Positions 35,326 to 43,966 of a stretch of 64,000 bases of DNA are shown here, in pieces (the first letter of the stretch is position 1; each line of letters begins with the position of its first letter). The DNA comes from an uncultured Prevotellaceae bacterium (lineage in GTDB: Bacteria > Bacteroidota > Bacteroidia > Bacteroidales > Bacteroidaceae), in the NCBI GenBank assembly GCA_947167935.1, contig CAMVJU010000003.1, positions 86,534 to 150,533 of the forward strand, given 5' to 3'. The notes below the pieces were generated by a model, which saw only the letters and a program-made list of their open reading frames with translations, was not told where the DNA came from and made no database searches. The position numbers were made by a program, and so were the translations under genes.

Positions 35326-37374
35326 CTAAAGCACCACGGCCTTGTGTCCGCCAATAATGTAAATGCCTTTCTTGGTGGTGGTTACATGGCGTCCGTCGAG
35401 TGAATAGACGGCGTTGTTGAATCGTATAATGTTTGTTTCGGAATTGTCAACCTGTATGATGCCGGTTGGCTGACTGACGTGCAATGTCAGTATGAGGCAT
35501 GTCTGACTTCCCTTCGGCGTAAAGGTGAAGGTGCCACTGAAAGGCTCTTCATAACTGATGCTGTGTGTGATGCTGCCGGGTGTGGCATCACGTGCGGGGA
35601 AAGGGTAGGCGTCGGCGTTGTAGGTCGTGCCGTTGACTTCGCTCAGATAGCTGCTGCCGCCATCGGCGTTGGCATAGCCGTAGAAATCAACGCTGGAAAA
35701 CTGAAGGCCGGCAGGCAGCGTGAGCTTGTACTGACGGTTGGCTGAGTATTTGATGGTGCCGTAGTTGCCGGTAGCGGGTGTGCCCGTCTGATTCATCTTG
35801 AAGCCGCCGCTGAACGTCCAGTCGCCGTTGGAAGTCTGGCCGCTGATGTCGTAGCTGCTATATTGCGACTCACCCACGTTGATGACCTTGCCCTGCGGCT
35901 CGCCGCCCTCGTTCTGGGCAGCGGTGATGTCGGCCACCAGCGAGTTGAGGTAAACCTCAAGCATGGTGTAGCCCTCGTCGTTGAGGGTGTTGCAGTCGTT
36001 TTTGTCGTTAGGATTCAGTCCGTTGGCCGTCTCCCACTCGTCGGGCATACCGTCGCCGTCGGTGTCGACGGGTGCCTCGGTGCTGTTCAGCGTGGGCCAG
36101 GCGCTCCAGTCGCTGCCGGCACCAGCAGGCTTGTTGTCGTCCTGCGTGTTGATAAAGCCGCTGCTCAGTCCGTTGCCTGTATGGCTGGCCTTGCCATTGC
36201 GGGTGTCGCTGATCATCATCTCATCGAAGCTATCGCGGCTTTTCGAGCAGCCCACATAGCTCAGCACACGTTCGTAAGCCTGAGCCGCCGTGTGAGTAGT
36301 GGTGTAGATGAAGGGCATGGGTTCGGTGAGACGGATGCTGTCGCGGGTGGCCTGTGTCCATGTGCCGTCGCAGTCGGAGGCGTTTACCTGCTGGATGATG
36401 CCGATATTCCAGTTGTCGGCGGTCACATCGCTATACTTCGAGTTGTAATTGCCCGTGACGTAGTATTTCCCCCACAGATGAAGGGCGGGAGCATAGGCCG
36501 GATACTCGGCCACATAGCTGTTGGTGCGGATGCCGATACCGGCTATACGCTTGCCTTTGTTATTGGTGGGTGAGCCCGGTCCGGGCTTATAGTAGTTGTT
36601 CACGATGTTTACCGTCATGCCCTCACCGCCGTAGCAACCATTGCTGCCCCAGTTGTAGATGACGTTGTTGCGCATGTCCATACGCTCGTCGAGCTGTGTG
36701 GTGGGACGCGGGCCGAGGCGCGGCGTACGCGAAGTGTGATGGGCGATGAGGTTGTGGTGGAACGAGGCACCGCTGCCGCCCCAGTTGCCGCCGTAGCCGT
36801 GGGCACCCTTCGAATGGCCGCTGTTGACAAGGCTCTGTGCCACGAGGCACCACTGTACGGTGGTGTTCTTGTTGCCGAGGACGGAGAGGCACTCGTCGAT
36901 GCTCCACGACACGGAGCAATGGTCAATCATCCAGTCCTGCTTGTCAAACCCACCGAAGCCGTCCCAGCCGTCGGCACCGTCTTTCTTCACATTCTTGTTG
37001 CCAAGACGGAAACGCATATAGCGCACGATGACGTTGTTGCCGCTGATGTTCACGGGATAGTCGGCGATGCAGATGCCGTCGCCAGGAGCTGTCTGGCCGG
37101 CAATGGTGGTATTGCTGGGGATGCTGAGCGATGACTCCAAGTGAATGGTGCCGCTGATGTCGAAGACAATGGTCTTCGCGCCTTGTTGCTGTAAGCACCA
37201 GCGCAACGACTGATAGCCGCTATCCTTGAGGTTCTTCACATGGAGCACCTTACCACCACGTCCACCAGTGACGTAGCGACCGAAACCCTCAGCACCAGGG
37301 AAGGCGGGTGTCAACTCTTGCGCCTGGAGGGTAAGTACCACGAAAAAGGTTAGGAAGGAAAGAATTATTTTCAT
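35326..37374 (-). CDS. Pectate lyase family protein (PL1-like) with Ca-binding repeat and secretion-type tail
   Basis: PAFPGAEGFGRYVTGGRGGKVLHVKNL, SGTIHLESSLSIPSNTTIAGQTAPGDGI, WMIDHCSVSWSIDE; VDTDGDGMPDEWE; tail VYSLDGRHVTTTKKGIYIIGGHKAVVL. Confidence 0.9.
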   Translation of the reverse strand: MKIILSFLTFFVVLTLQAQELTPAFPGAEGFGRYVTGGRGGKVLHVKNLKDSGYQSLRWCLQQQGAKTIVFDISGTIHLESSLSIPSNTTIAGQTAPGDGICIADYPVNISGNNVIVRYMRFRLGNKNVKKDGADGWDGFGGFDKQDWMIDHCSVSWSIDECLSVLGNKNTTVQWCLVAQSLVNSGHSKGAHGYGGNWGGSGASFHHNLIAHHTSRTPRLGPRPTTQLDERMDMRNNVIYNWGSNGCYGGEGMTVNIVNNYYKPGPGSPTNNKGKRIAGIGIRTNSYVAEYPAYAPALHLWGKYYVTGNYNSKYSDVTADNWNIGIIQQVNASDCDGTWTQATRDSIRLTEPMPFIYTTTHTAAQAYERVLSYVGCSKSRDSFDEMMISDTRNGKASHTGNGLSSGFINTQDDNKPAGAGSDWSAWPTLNSTEAPVDTDGDGMPDEWETANGLNPNDKNDCNTLNDEGYTMLEVYLNSLVADITAAQNEGGEPQGKVINVGESQYSSYDISGQTSNGDWTFSGGFKMNQTGTPATGNYGTIKYSANRQYKLTLPAGLQFSSVDFYGYANADGGSSYLSEVNGTTYNADAYPFPARDATPGSITHSISYEEPFSGTFTFTPKGSQTCLILTLHVSQPTGIIQVDNSETNIIRFNNAVYSLDGRHVTTTKKGIYIIGGHKAVVL

Positions 37375-37426
37375 TTGTTTGTAGTTCGTGTGGGTGTCGT
37401 TATTGGCCCCCACTTGCCTTTTGTAT

Positions 37427-37461
37427 AAAAAACTCCCCGACGGCTCATTGCCGCCGGGGAG
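37427..37461 (-). terminator. Rho-independent terminator downstream of the 37490-40732 gene
   Basis: Minus strand ctccccggcggcaatgagccgtcggggag followed by TTTTTT. Confidence 0.8.
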
Positions 37462-37489
37462 CTGAATGTTGTGTTAGCTGTAAGAAGGA

Positions 37490-40400
37490 TTACTTCTGCA
37501 TCATCTTCTTACCGTTCTTAATGACAACGCCCTTGTAGTTGGCGTCCACCTTCTGACCAGCGAGGTTGTAGATAGCGCCGTTGAAGGCCTTCTCAGCAAC
37601 CATCGACTCGATACCAGAACCCTCTTTCTCGAATACCTGTACCTTGCTGATCTTCACAGTACCAACAAGCCAGCCCTGCTGCCACAGCACGTGAGCATCG
37701 TTGCCAGTAGTGGTAACACCCTGATAGTTGTCGAAAGCGAAGTCGTAAGCCTTAGTGGTCTGGCTGGCAGTAACGTCATAGACGTGCTGGTCGGCACCAT
37801 TCCAGGTACCCATGTTCACCTGAACCTGTCCGTCAACGGGGATGGTAGCGTAGAAGCGAACTACGTAGTCATGACCCTGAGTGACGTTGAACCAGTCGAG
37901 AGCGAAGAGCTGCAAATCCCAGATGTTTGCCTGCTTAACGGTGTTGGTCACAACAAGTGCACCATCTTCCACGTCATAGCTTGCTCCTTCGGGAACACCC
38001 ATGTTATAGTACGGATAACCGGTCTCGGTGGTCCAATCCTTCTCGGCAATAAGTTTACCGGGCTCAGCGGGTTCCTCAGAAGCGGGTCCGTAGTACTCCA
38101 GCTCGAAGTTATCCCAGATGCACCAAGTATCGGTGCGGGTACCCTTGACACCTACGGTGAGCTTGCCGTCAGTTACGATGACGGTGATGGGCTCCACTTG
38201 ATACTTGCCAGCGGTGAAGGAGTCGGAGAGCTTGTCCATACTTGTTCCACGGTCTTCTGCTTCCATGTCGATGAACTTAGAGGTAGCGTCGTTGGCGTAG
38301 ACAACGGGATAATCGGTGCCGTCATAAGCATCGGTGTAGTCAGTGAGGGCAGCCTGGGCATTCAGGATGTACTTGCCGTTGGGCACCTCGATAGTCTGGC
38401 TCAGTGTAAAGGCTGCTTGCCATGACTCTGCACATTTGTTCTCGTTCTTACCACCGCAGAGATTCTGGTTGCTGGCCTCCATAGTCCAAGCGCCCTGATT
38501 GCGGTTGTTGCGGTTGAAGTTCGGGTCGAGAATCAGGAAGGTAGCATCCATAGGATCCTCCTCAGTAGCTTCTGCGAGTCCGGCAACAGCCTGCTCATGA
38601 GATGCAATAACCCACATAGCCTTCTCGTCACCGGCAGGCAGGTTGCGTGCAAGCACAGTGTTTTCAGTGCCGTCCCAACCGTAGTAGTTGAGCGTATCGA
38701 CAGTGATGTAGTAAACATAGACGGGGTTGCCATCCATATCTTCGCCAAGTTCCTCACCCTTGATAATGTTCAAGGCTGCAGGAGTGCCATTGTCCATCCA
38801 CTCACCATTGAAGTAGTATTGTTCGCCACCATTGCTGGCCTGAGTCTCCATGAAGTAGGTGCCGTTCTCCTGCTTGTGAAGAATGACATACTCGGGATGC
38901 TTGACGAGCGAACCCTGGGTGCCCCAGCTGTTAGCGCAGCCCCATGCCATAGTGGTGCTCACGTTGACCAGATAGTACTTGCCGTCTGCAAAGTCAGCAA
39001 TGTCGAGTTCCTGAGGATTCTCAGCAGCGGGTGCAATCTCGATGCTGGATATCAGGATGTTGCCAGTGCCAGAATACTTCTGGAAGGTATAGGTGCCAGC
39101 ACCCAGACCGAACTCGATGATGTTGGCATCCTCGAAGAGCTTCAGGTCGGCAGCCTCAGCAAGCTCGACTACAATAGAGTCGTTGCCAGCCTGATCCTTA
39201 TAGGTGACTTCCATCATCTCCATGTGAGCATAGTTGGTGCCACTGACGTTGACATAGCACTTGCGGTCGTTGACCTGCGAGCCGTCCTCAGCATCTTCGG
39301 CATCAATGTTCTTACAAGAGTTCTTCGAGCAGATAACCTTCACGGTGACGGAGTCGCCCTCGGCTACCTGGAAGGTGATGTTGGTGTTGCTCATCTGGAT
39401 GTAGCGCTCATTGCCTGCGGGCACCTGATACTGCTCGTCCTTCAAAGCCTTGAAAGTCAGATCCTTCACGAAGAAGTCCATCTTGTCGGCGCTGATTTCA
39501 CCGTTCTCAATCGTATAGACCTCACCTGTGGTTGACGTGGCAGTAGCCTCCTCGTCAAGTACGACATCACCAGCAATTACTTGGATGGTCTTCTTTTCCT
39601 TGATGGGATTCAGCACATAGATGTCCTTTGTGGATTTCTTTGAGGTAAAGGTAGCATAGTCGCCATTGACAATCTTAGTGTATGCAGAGACAGTAGCAGA
39701 CTCAGTCAGAGTAGCTCCGTCGCCCTGTACTTCTTCACCATTCAAATCATAATAGTTTACACCATTCTGCTCTGCATAGGGAGTGATGATGGTAAATGAT
39801 GCACCGTCAACAGCAATTTCGGGAGCATCGAAAGAGAAGTCCACGATAGCCTCATTTTCGGCATCGGGCACAGCCATACCCATGACATAAGCCTGGAATT
39901 TCACGGTAGCAGATGCGTAGCACTTGATGGGGGCAGTGTACTTTTCGCTGGCAGCGCTGGGAGTTGAGCCGTCGGTGGTGTAGTACACATCGGTGGTAAC
40001 ACCGTAGGCCTCACGCGGTGAACAGGTTACTTCCTTGAACCATAGGCCGCCCTCGAAGGTCTGTGGACCTACCTTTACTGCGGGAGTACCAGGTGCCTCG
40101 TTGGCCTCAACGATAACATAGCTCAAAAACATGTCTCCATTCCAAGAACCGACCCAAAGAGTCATGTCATCGTCGACTGTGTACTCGAAGCGGAAACCGG
40201 CGTCGGTGGCAGGATGATTTTCATCGGGCTTCGGATTCAAGGCGTTGGCATCGGTACAGTCGTTCTTCGACTGAACGCCGCCTTCTCCACCTTTCCACAG
40301 CTTAGGAATACGGGCATCTTTACCAGTTTTGTTGTTGCCTTGGAGGAAGAAAATAAGCTTTGAACCGGCAGTAACCTTCATAACCATGATGTCCTGATTG

Positions 40401-40732
40401 TTCTTCAGACGCAAAGAGTTGTAATGATCCATGTTGTACTCCTGGCCATACTTGGCTGCGATCTCTGCTGTAACATGGTTGTCGTCAGCTTCATTGACAA
40501 CAGAAAGATTTGTCTTTCCCTTACCAGTAGACTTGTCATGTCCAGTGGGAGTGAAGAAGAAACCATTGCCATAGATAGAACCAGATGCAATCTTTTCTGT
40601 GCCGTTGTTGTTCCATTCGTCACATACCAGCACATAACTGTGTTTCAGTGGTACGAGGTCGTCCACTGATGCTGCACTCGACATGCTTGCGAAGCCTGCG
40701 AGTGCGCAGATTAGAGTAATGATTTTTTTCAT
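37490..40732 (-). CDS. Large secreted protein with chitobiase-C-like (FN3_7) and carbohydrate-binding-like regions
   Basis: Signal peptide MKKIITLICALAGFASMSSA; VTTDVYYTTDGSTPSAASEKYTAPIKCYAS; tail IYNLAGQKVDANYKGVVIKNGKKMMQK. Confidence 0.7.
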   Translation of the reverse strand: MKKIITLICALAGFASMSSAASVDDLVPLKHSYVLVCDEWNNNGTEKIASGSIYGNGFFFTPTGHDKSTGKGKTNLSVVNEADDNHVTAEIAAKYGQEYNMDHYNSLRLKNNQDIMVMKVTAGSKLIFFLQGNNKTGKDARIPKLWKGGEGGVQSKNDCTDANALNPKPDENHPATDAGFRFEYTVDDDMTLWVGSWNGDMFLSYVIVEANEAPGTPAVKVGPQTFEGGLWFKEVTCSPREAYGVTTDVYYTTDGSTPSAASEKYTAPIKCYASATVKFQAYVMGMAVPDAENEAIVDFSFDAPEIAVDGASFTIITPYAEQNGVNYYDLNGEEVQGDGATLTESATVSAYTKIVNGDYATFTSKKSTKDIYVLNPIKEKKTIQVIAGDVVLDEEATATSTTGEVYTIENGEISADKMDFFVKDLTFKALKDEQYQVPAGNERYIQMSNTNITFQVAEGDSVTVKVICSKNSCKNIDAEDAEDGSQVNDRKCYVNVSGTNYAHMEMMEVTYKDQAGNDSIVVELAEAADLKLFEDANIIEFGLGAGTYTFQKYSGTGNILISSIEIAPAAENPQELDIADFADGKYYLVNVSTTMAWGCANSWGTQGSLVKHPEYVILHKQENGTYFMETQASNGGEQYYFNGEWMDNGTPAALNIIKGEELGEDMDGNPVYVYYITVDTLNYYGWDGTENTVLARNLPAGDEKAMWVIASHEQAVAGLAEATEEDPMDATFLILDPNFNRNNRNQGAWTMEASNQNLCGGKNENKCAESWQAAFTLSQTIEVPNGKYILNAQAALTDYTDAYDGTDYPVVYANDATSKFIDMEAEDRGTSMDKLSDSFTAGKYQVEPITVIVTDGKLTVGVKGTRTDTWCIWDNFELEYYGPASEEPAEPGKLIAEKDWTTETGYPYYNMGVPEGASYDVEDGALVVTNTVKQANIWDLQLFALDWFNVTQGHDYVVRFYATIPVDGQVQVNMGTWNGADQHVYDVTASQTTKAYDFAFDNYQGVTTTGNDAHVLWQQGWLVGTVKISKVQVFEKEGSGIESMVAEKAFNGAIYNLAGQKVDANYKGVVIKNGKKMMQK

Positions 40733-40791
40733 AAGATAAAATCGTTAGTTAATAATTAGGTTGATAAAGATAGTTCTTGAAATAAACGATG

Positions 40792-40821
40792 CAAAGATAC
40801 GAAATAAATCGTAAGGTGCAA
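40792..40821 (-). promoter_or_regulatory. Bacteroidota-type promoter for the 37490-40732 gene
   Basis: Minus strand TTG - 19 bp - TATCTTTG. Confidence 0.65.
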
Positions 40822-40886
40822 ACAAATCGTGTTAAAAATGTGTTATTTTTGAGGAGACGGCACAAAAGTACCGCCTCCTTTCACAT

Positions 40887-41411
40887 TTATTGTCTTACCA
40901 AGTAGGTCTGTACGGGCGTATCACCAAAGTGCGCAATGGTGATAACCTCCTGCTTTCCACTGACAGCCACTCCGGTGAAAATGGCCGATTTTGAAACCTT
41001 GCCCTTGTCGTCGACGACGCGCTTGAGTATCTCGATTCTTCCGGTGGTGTTGGAATAACTGTACTCATAGTAGGGCAGGCTGGCGGTGTTTGACTCATCC
41101 ACCCAGGTGCCAGAGGTCTTTCCTTCGCTCATCTTCACAGCCACAGAGTCGGTCGATACAAAGGCAAGGCTTTCCACAAAACCCTGAATCTCTTCGCCGT
41201 AGGCATTGGTCTTCAGCCCAGTGCCACGTACCCATGTGGTGTTGGCAATGCTTTCGGGGTGGGCAATGCTGAGCGAGTCGGTGTAGCCGTTCACCCATGA
41301 CGGGTTATCGGTGTTGACGTCCTCGTACTCGTTGGCATCGCCGCAGGAGGTGAGACCGATAGCCAATAAACAATAACCAATAACCGTTGATATGCTGAAT
41401 ATCTTCTTCAT
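40887..41411 (-). CDS. Small lipoprotein in SusCD locus, unknown function
   Basis: MKKIFSISTVIGYCLLAIGLTSCGD lipobox; co-directional with susCD. Confidence 0.7.
   Translation of the reverse strand: MKKIFSISTVIGYCLLAIGLTSCGDANEYEDVNTDNPSWVNGYTDSLSIAHPESIANTTWVRGTGLKTNAYGEEIQGFVESLAFVSTDSVAVKMSEGKTSGTWVDESNTASLPYYEYSYSNTTGRIEILKRVVDDKGKVSKSAIFTGVAVSGKQEVITIAHFGDTPVQTYLVRQ
41357..41384 (-). repeat. (GTTATTG)n heptamer array forming the signal peptide core
   Basis: Minus strand GTTATTG GTTATTG TTTATTG GCTATCG encodes VIGYCLLAIG. Confidence 0.8.
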
Positions 41412-41451
41412 TTTTGACAATTCGTTAAATTCGTAGTCTTATAATTGGCTT

Positions 41452-43920
41452 TTACTTGTTGCGCCAACGGGCGGCACCTACATTATTATTATAGATGTCA
41501 TTGTTGGTGTTCTTGAAGTAGAGGTTCACGTTGTACGTGGTGGTAGCCGTGCCATCGAGAGCATCAGCACGGTGCATGTGCTGGTCGTTGGCAGTCTGTG
41601 CAATGTGCGGCGGACAGGGCTGTTCCATCAGATCGGTGGCCGAGATGTCGGCAACCTGTACCTCCAGCGTGCCGTTGAGGGTGGCGTTGCCGTCCTTCAC
41701 CAGTTTGCCGAAGTTGTTGCTCGTGGCTGTCCAGGGGTTGTTGCTGAAGATAGAGCCGTTGGTCAGGTCGTTGTTCGTCGACCAGTTGTTCTCAAAGTTC
41801 AACGTCACCCTGCCAGAAGAGCCATCGGCCATCGTCTGTGTGTTGCGGATATCGGCACCCCACATAGCGAGTACACGCTGGTCGCCTGCCTGCTTGCAGA
41901 GTACGAAGAGATTGTTCTTCACATTGTAGACGGAGCCGTTGGGCAATCCGCGCATCTTGAAGATAGAGCCGTCGGCACGGGTGTTGAAGTTGATGAGCGT
42001 GTTGTTCGAGAAGGTGATGTGCCACGCCCCTGAAGTCCAGGCAATCTCGCTCTGCTCAGAGAAGAAGGCGGGGAAGGGGCAGTCGTAGAAAGTATTCTCA
42101 ACAACCTTCATGTCCTTGTAGAGGTTGGAGGCCACGTTCTGTCCTGAACCATGAATCCAGCAATAGCCGCCAGCGCCCTGGGTGTAGTAGCCGCAGTCGA
42201 AGAACAGGTTGTTCTTGATAAGTACGTGGTTCCACACCTTGTAGTTGGCTCCCTGCTCACGTATGAATCCGCGGACGAGGCGCTTGAAGGTGCAGTTCTC
42301 GATGACGAGTGAGTCGAGTGTCACGGCCATGCCGTTGCTGTACATGTTGAAGAAGTAGTTACCTGTTACGCCTCCCAGGCCGGCATTGTTATCGCCGTAG
42401 TTGAACGCCTCGGGGTTGTCGAAGTCGATGTCGTAGAAGGCCAGCTTCTTCATGTAGATCTCGCCACCTTCACCGGCTTCAGGTTGACGTCCGAACATAA
42501 ACATGGAGTAGGGGCCGCCGTTCCATTGTTCACCATTGGTAGCCTGGTCGTAGCGTGAGTGCTTGCCAATGCCGCTGATAACGCGGGCACGCTTACCCTG
42601 AGCCACGTCAGCCGGGTTGGTACGTAGGGTGAAGCCCTTACAGGTGATGTCGTTGCCATCGAGATAGTAGGTCTTGCCGCCCTCCAGCAGGAAGGTCTGT
42701 CCCTCGGCGTAGTTGGTGTTAGAAATGAAGTCGTAGAGCGTCGGGGTAAGCGGAGCTGCATGATATTTCTCCGTGGCGAGTGCAAAGACGTCGTCACGCT
42801 TAACATTCTCGTCGTCGGGCAGTCCCATGCTCGATGCTTTGGCGTAGAGCTCGTCGTAGGAGAGGAGGATGGGTTCGCCAGGCTGACCATCGGAGCGAGC
42901 TGTGCAGGTGTTGTACTTGGCATCGATAGCCACGGGAACACGCGGGTCAATGACGTCGATGACATAGACGGAGTTGGGTGTCAGGCCGTCAATGACAACG
43001 TAGCCACGCTGGCGGTCTGCATTGGTAATCTCATAGTATTTCCACTTTGCACCCACTGAGCTGTTGGGGTTGTTGGGTGAGGGCTGTACCTGCAGGTACT
43101 GGTAACCCAGATTGCCGTCCTCGTCGATGTTGAAGTTCTCATAGTAGGCAGAGAGCTTGTCAAGGTTTTCATCATCGATGCTCAGCTTGAGGTCTTTCAG
43201 TTGGAACTTCTTATTCGGGTCAGTGCTGGCATTGTATTCCGAGACGTAGGCCTTCAGTTTCTCCATATCGGCATCGGTCAGTCCGAGACCCACATCCTTG
43301 AGGTTAGAGTTCAGGTAGACGTGCATGGTCTCCTCGGTGGTCTCAGCCTGGTTTACGTAGACGGCGTTGGGCGTGGCATAACGCTCAGCCGTCTGTATGC
43401 CCATATACTCCTGCCACTGGCGACCGTTGCCGTGTCCGTACCAGTTGGAGGCGTGCTCGAAGCTGTTGGGATCGTTGGGATCATTGCGGTCGAGCTTCGA
43501 CAGTGCACGGATGGCAAAGCGATAGTCGGTCTTGTACTGCAAGTTGGGAATGAGCAGGTCGAGTATGGTAGGTCCGAGAATGGTGTCGACAATGAGGTCG
43601 TTGGTGCCCTGAATGGAGGCCCAAGCAGTTGCACCGCCCGTCACCTTCGGCATAAGTGCCATCTGTACCTGATAGCCGGCGCAGTCGTTCACACCATACC
43701 AATAGAGGTGGATGGTGTTGCCGTGAGGATAGGCACCGTCGAGTCCACAGTTATAGGGATAGTCGGAGCCTTTACCACGTGTGTTGTCGCAGATGAACAT
43801 AGTCATGAACTCCCTGTCGGTGCCAGGTGCGGCAGTCTCTTCGTCTTCCTTACACGACACAAGGAGTGCAGAGGAACTCGCAAGGAAAAGGAGCAGTATG
43901 CTGTTTAATATCTTTTTCAT
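41452..43920 (-). CDS. Surface lipoprotein with Fn3-like and right-handed beta-helix (DUF4957/DUF5123-type) regions, in SusE-like position
   Basis: Lipobox SALLVSCKED; ENCTFKRLVRGFIREQGANYKVWNHVLIKNNLFFDCGYY beta-helix repeats; gene order. Confidence 0.7.
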   Translation of the reverse strand: MKKILNSILLLFLASSSALLVSCKEDEETAAPGTDREFMTMFICDNTRGKGSDYPYNCGLDGAYPHGNTIHLYWYGVNDCAGYQVQMALMPKVTGGATAWASIQGTNDLIVDTILGPTILDLLIPNLQYKTDYRFAIRALSKLDRNDPNDPNSFEHASNWYGHGNGRQWQEYMGIQTAERYATPNAVYVNQAETTEETMHVYLNSNLKDVGLGLTDADMEKLKAYVSEYNASTDPNKKFQLKDLKLSIDDENLDKLSAYYENFNIDEDGNLGYQYLQVQPSPNNPNSSVGAKWKYYEITNADRQRGYVVIDGLTPNSVYVIDVIDPRVPVAIDAKYNTCTARSDGQPGEPILLSYDELYAKASSMGLPDDENVKRDDVFALATEKYHAAPLTPTLYDFISNTNYAEGQTFLLEGGKTYYLDGNDITCKGFTLRTNPADVAQGKRARVISGIGKHSRYDQATNGEQWNGGPYSMFMFGRQPEAGEGGEIYMKKLAFYDIDFDNPEAFNYGDNNAGLGGVTGNYFFNMYSNGMAVTLDSLVIENCTFKRLVRGFIREQGANYKVWNHVLIKNNLFFDCGYYTQGAGGYCWIHGSGQNVASNLYKDMKVVENTFYDCPFPAFFSEQSEIAWTSGAWHITFSNNTLINFNTRADGSIFKMRGLPNGSVYNVKNNLFVLCKQAGDQRVLAMWGADIRNTQTMADGSSGRVTLNFENNWSTNNDLTNGSIFSNNPWTATSNNFGKLVKDGNATLNGTLEVQVADISATDLMEQPCPPHIAQTANDQHMHRADALDGTATTTYNVNLYFKNTNNDIYNNNVGAARWRNK

Positions 43921-43966
43921 AACGGTATAGTTTTTAACCTTTTCAACTTTTCACTTTTACACCCTT

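Noticed and set aside
43921-43966. ttttcaacttttcacttttacaccctttt upstream of the SusE-like gene as another heptamer array
   Set aside because: Units vary in length (7-8 bp) and the region is short and AT-rich; not convincing.
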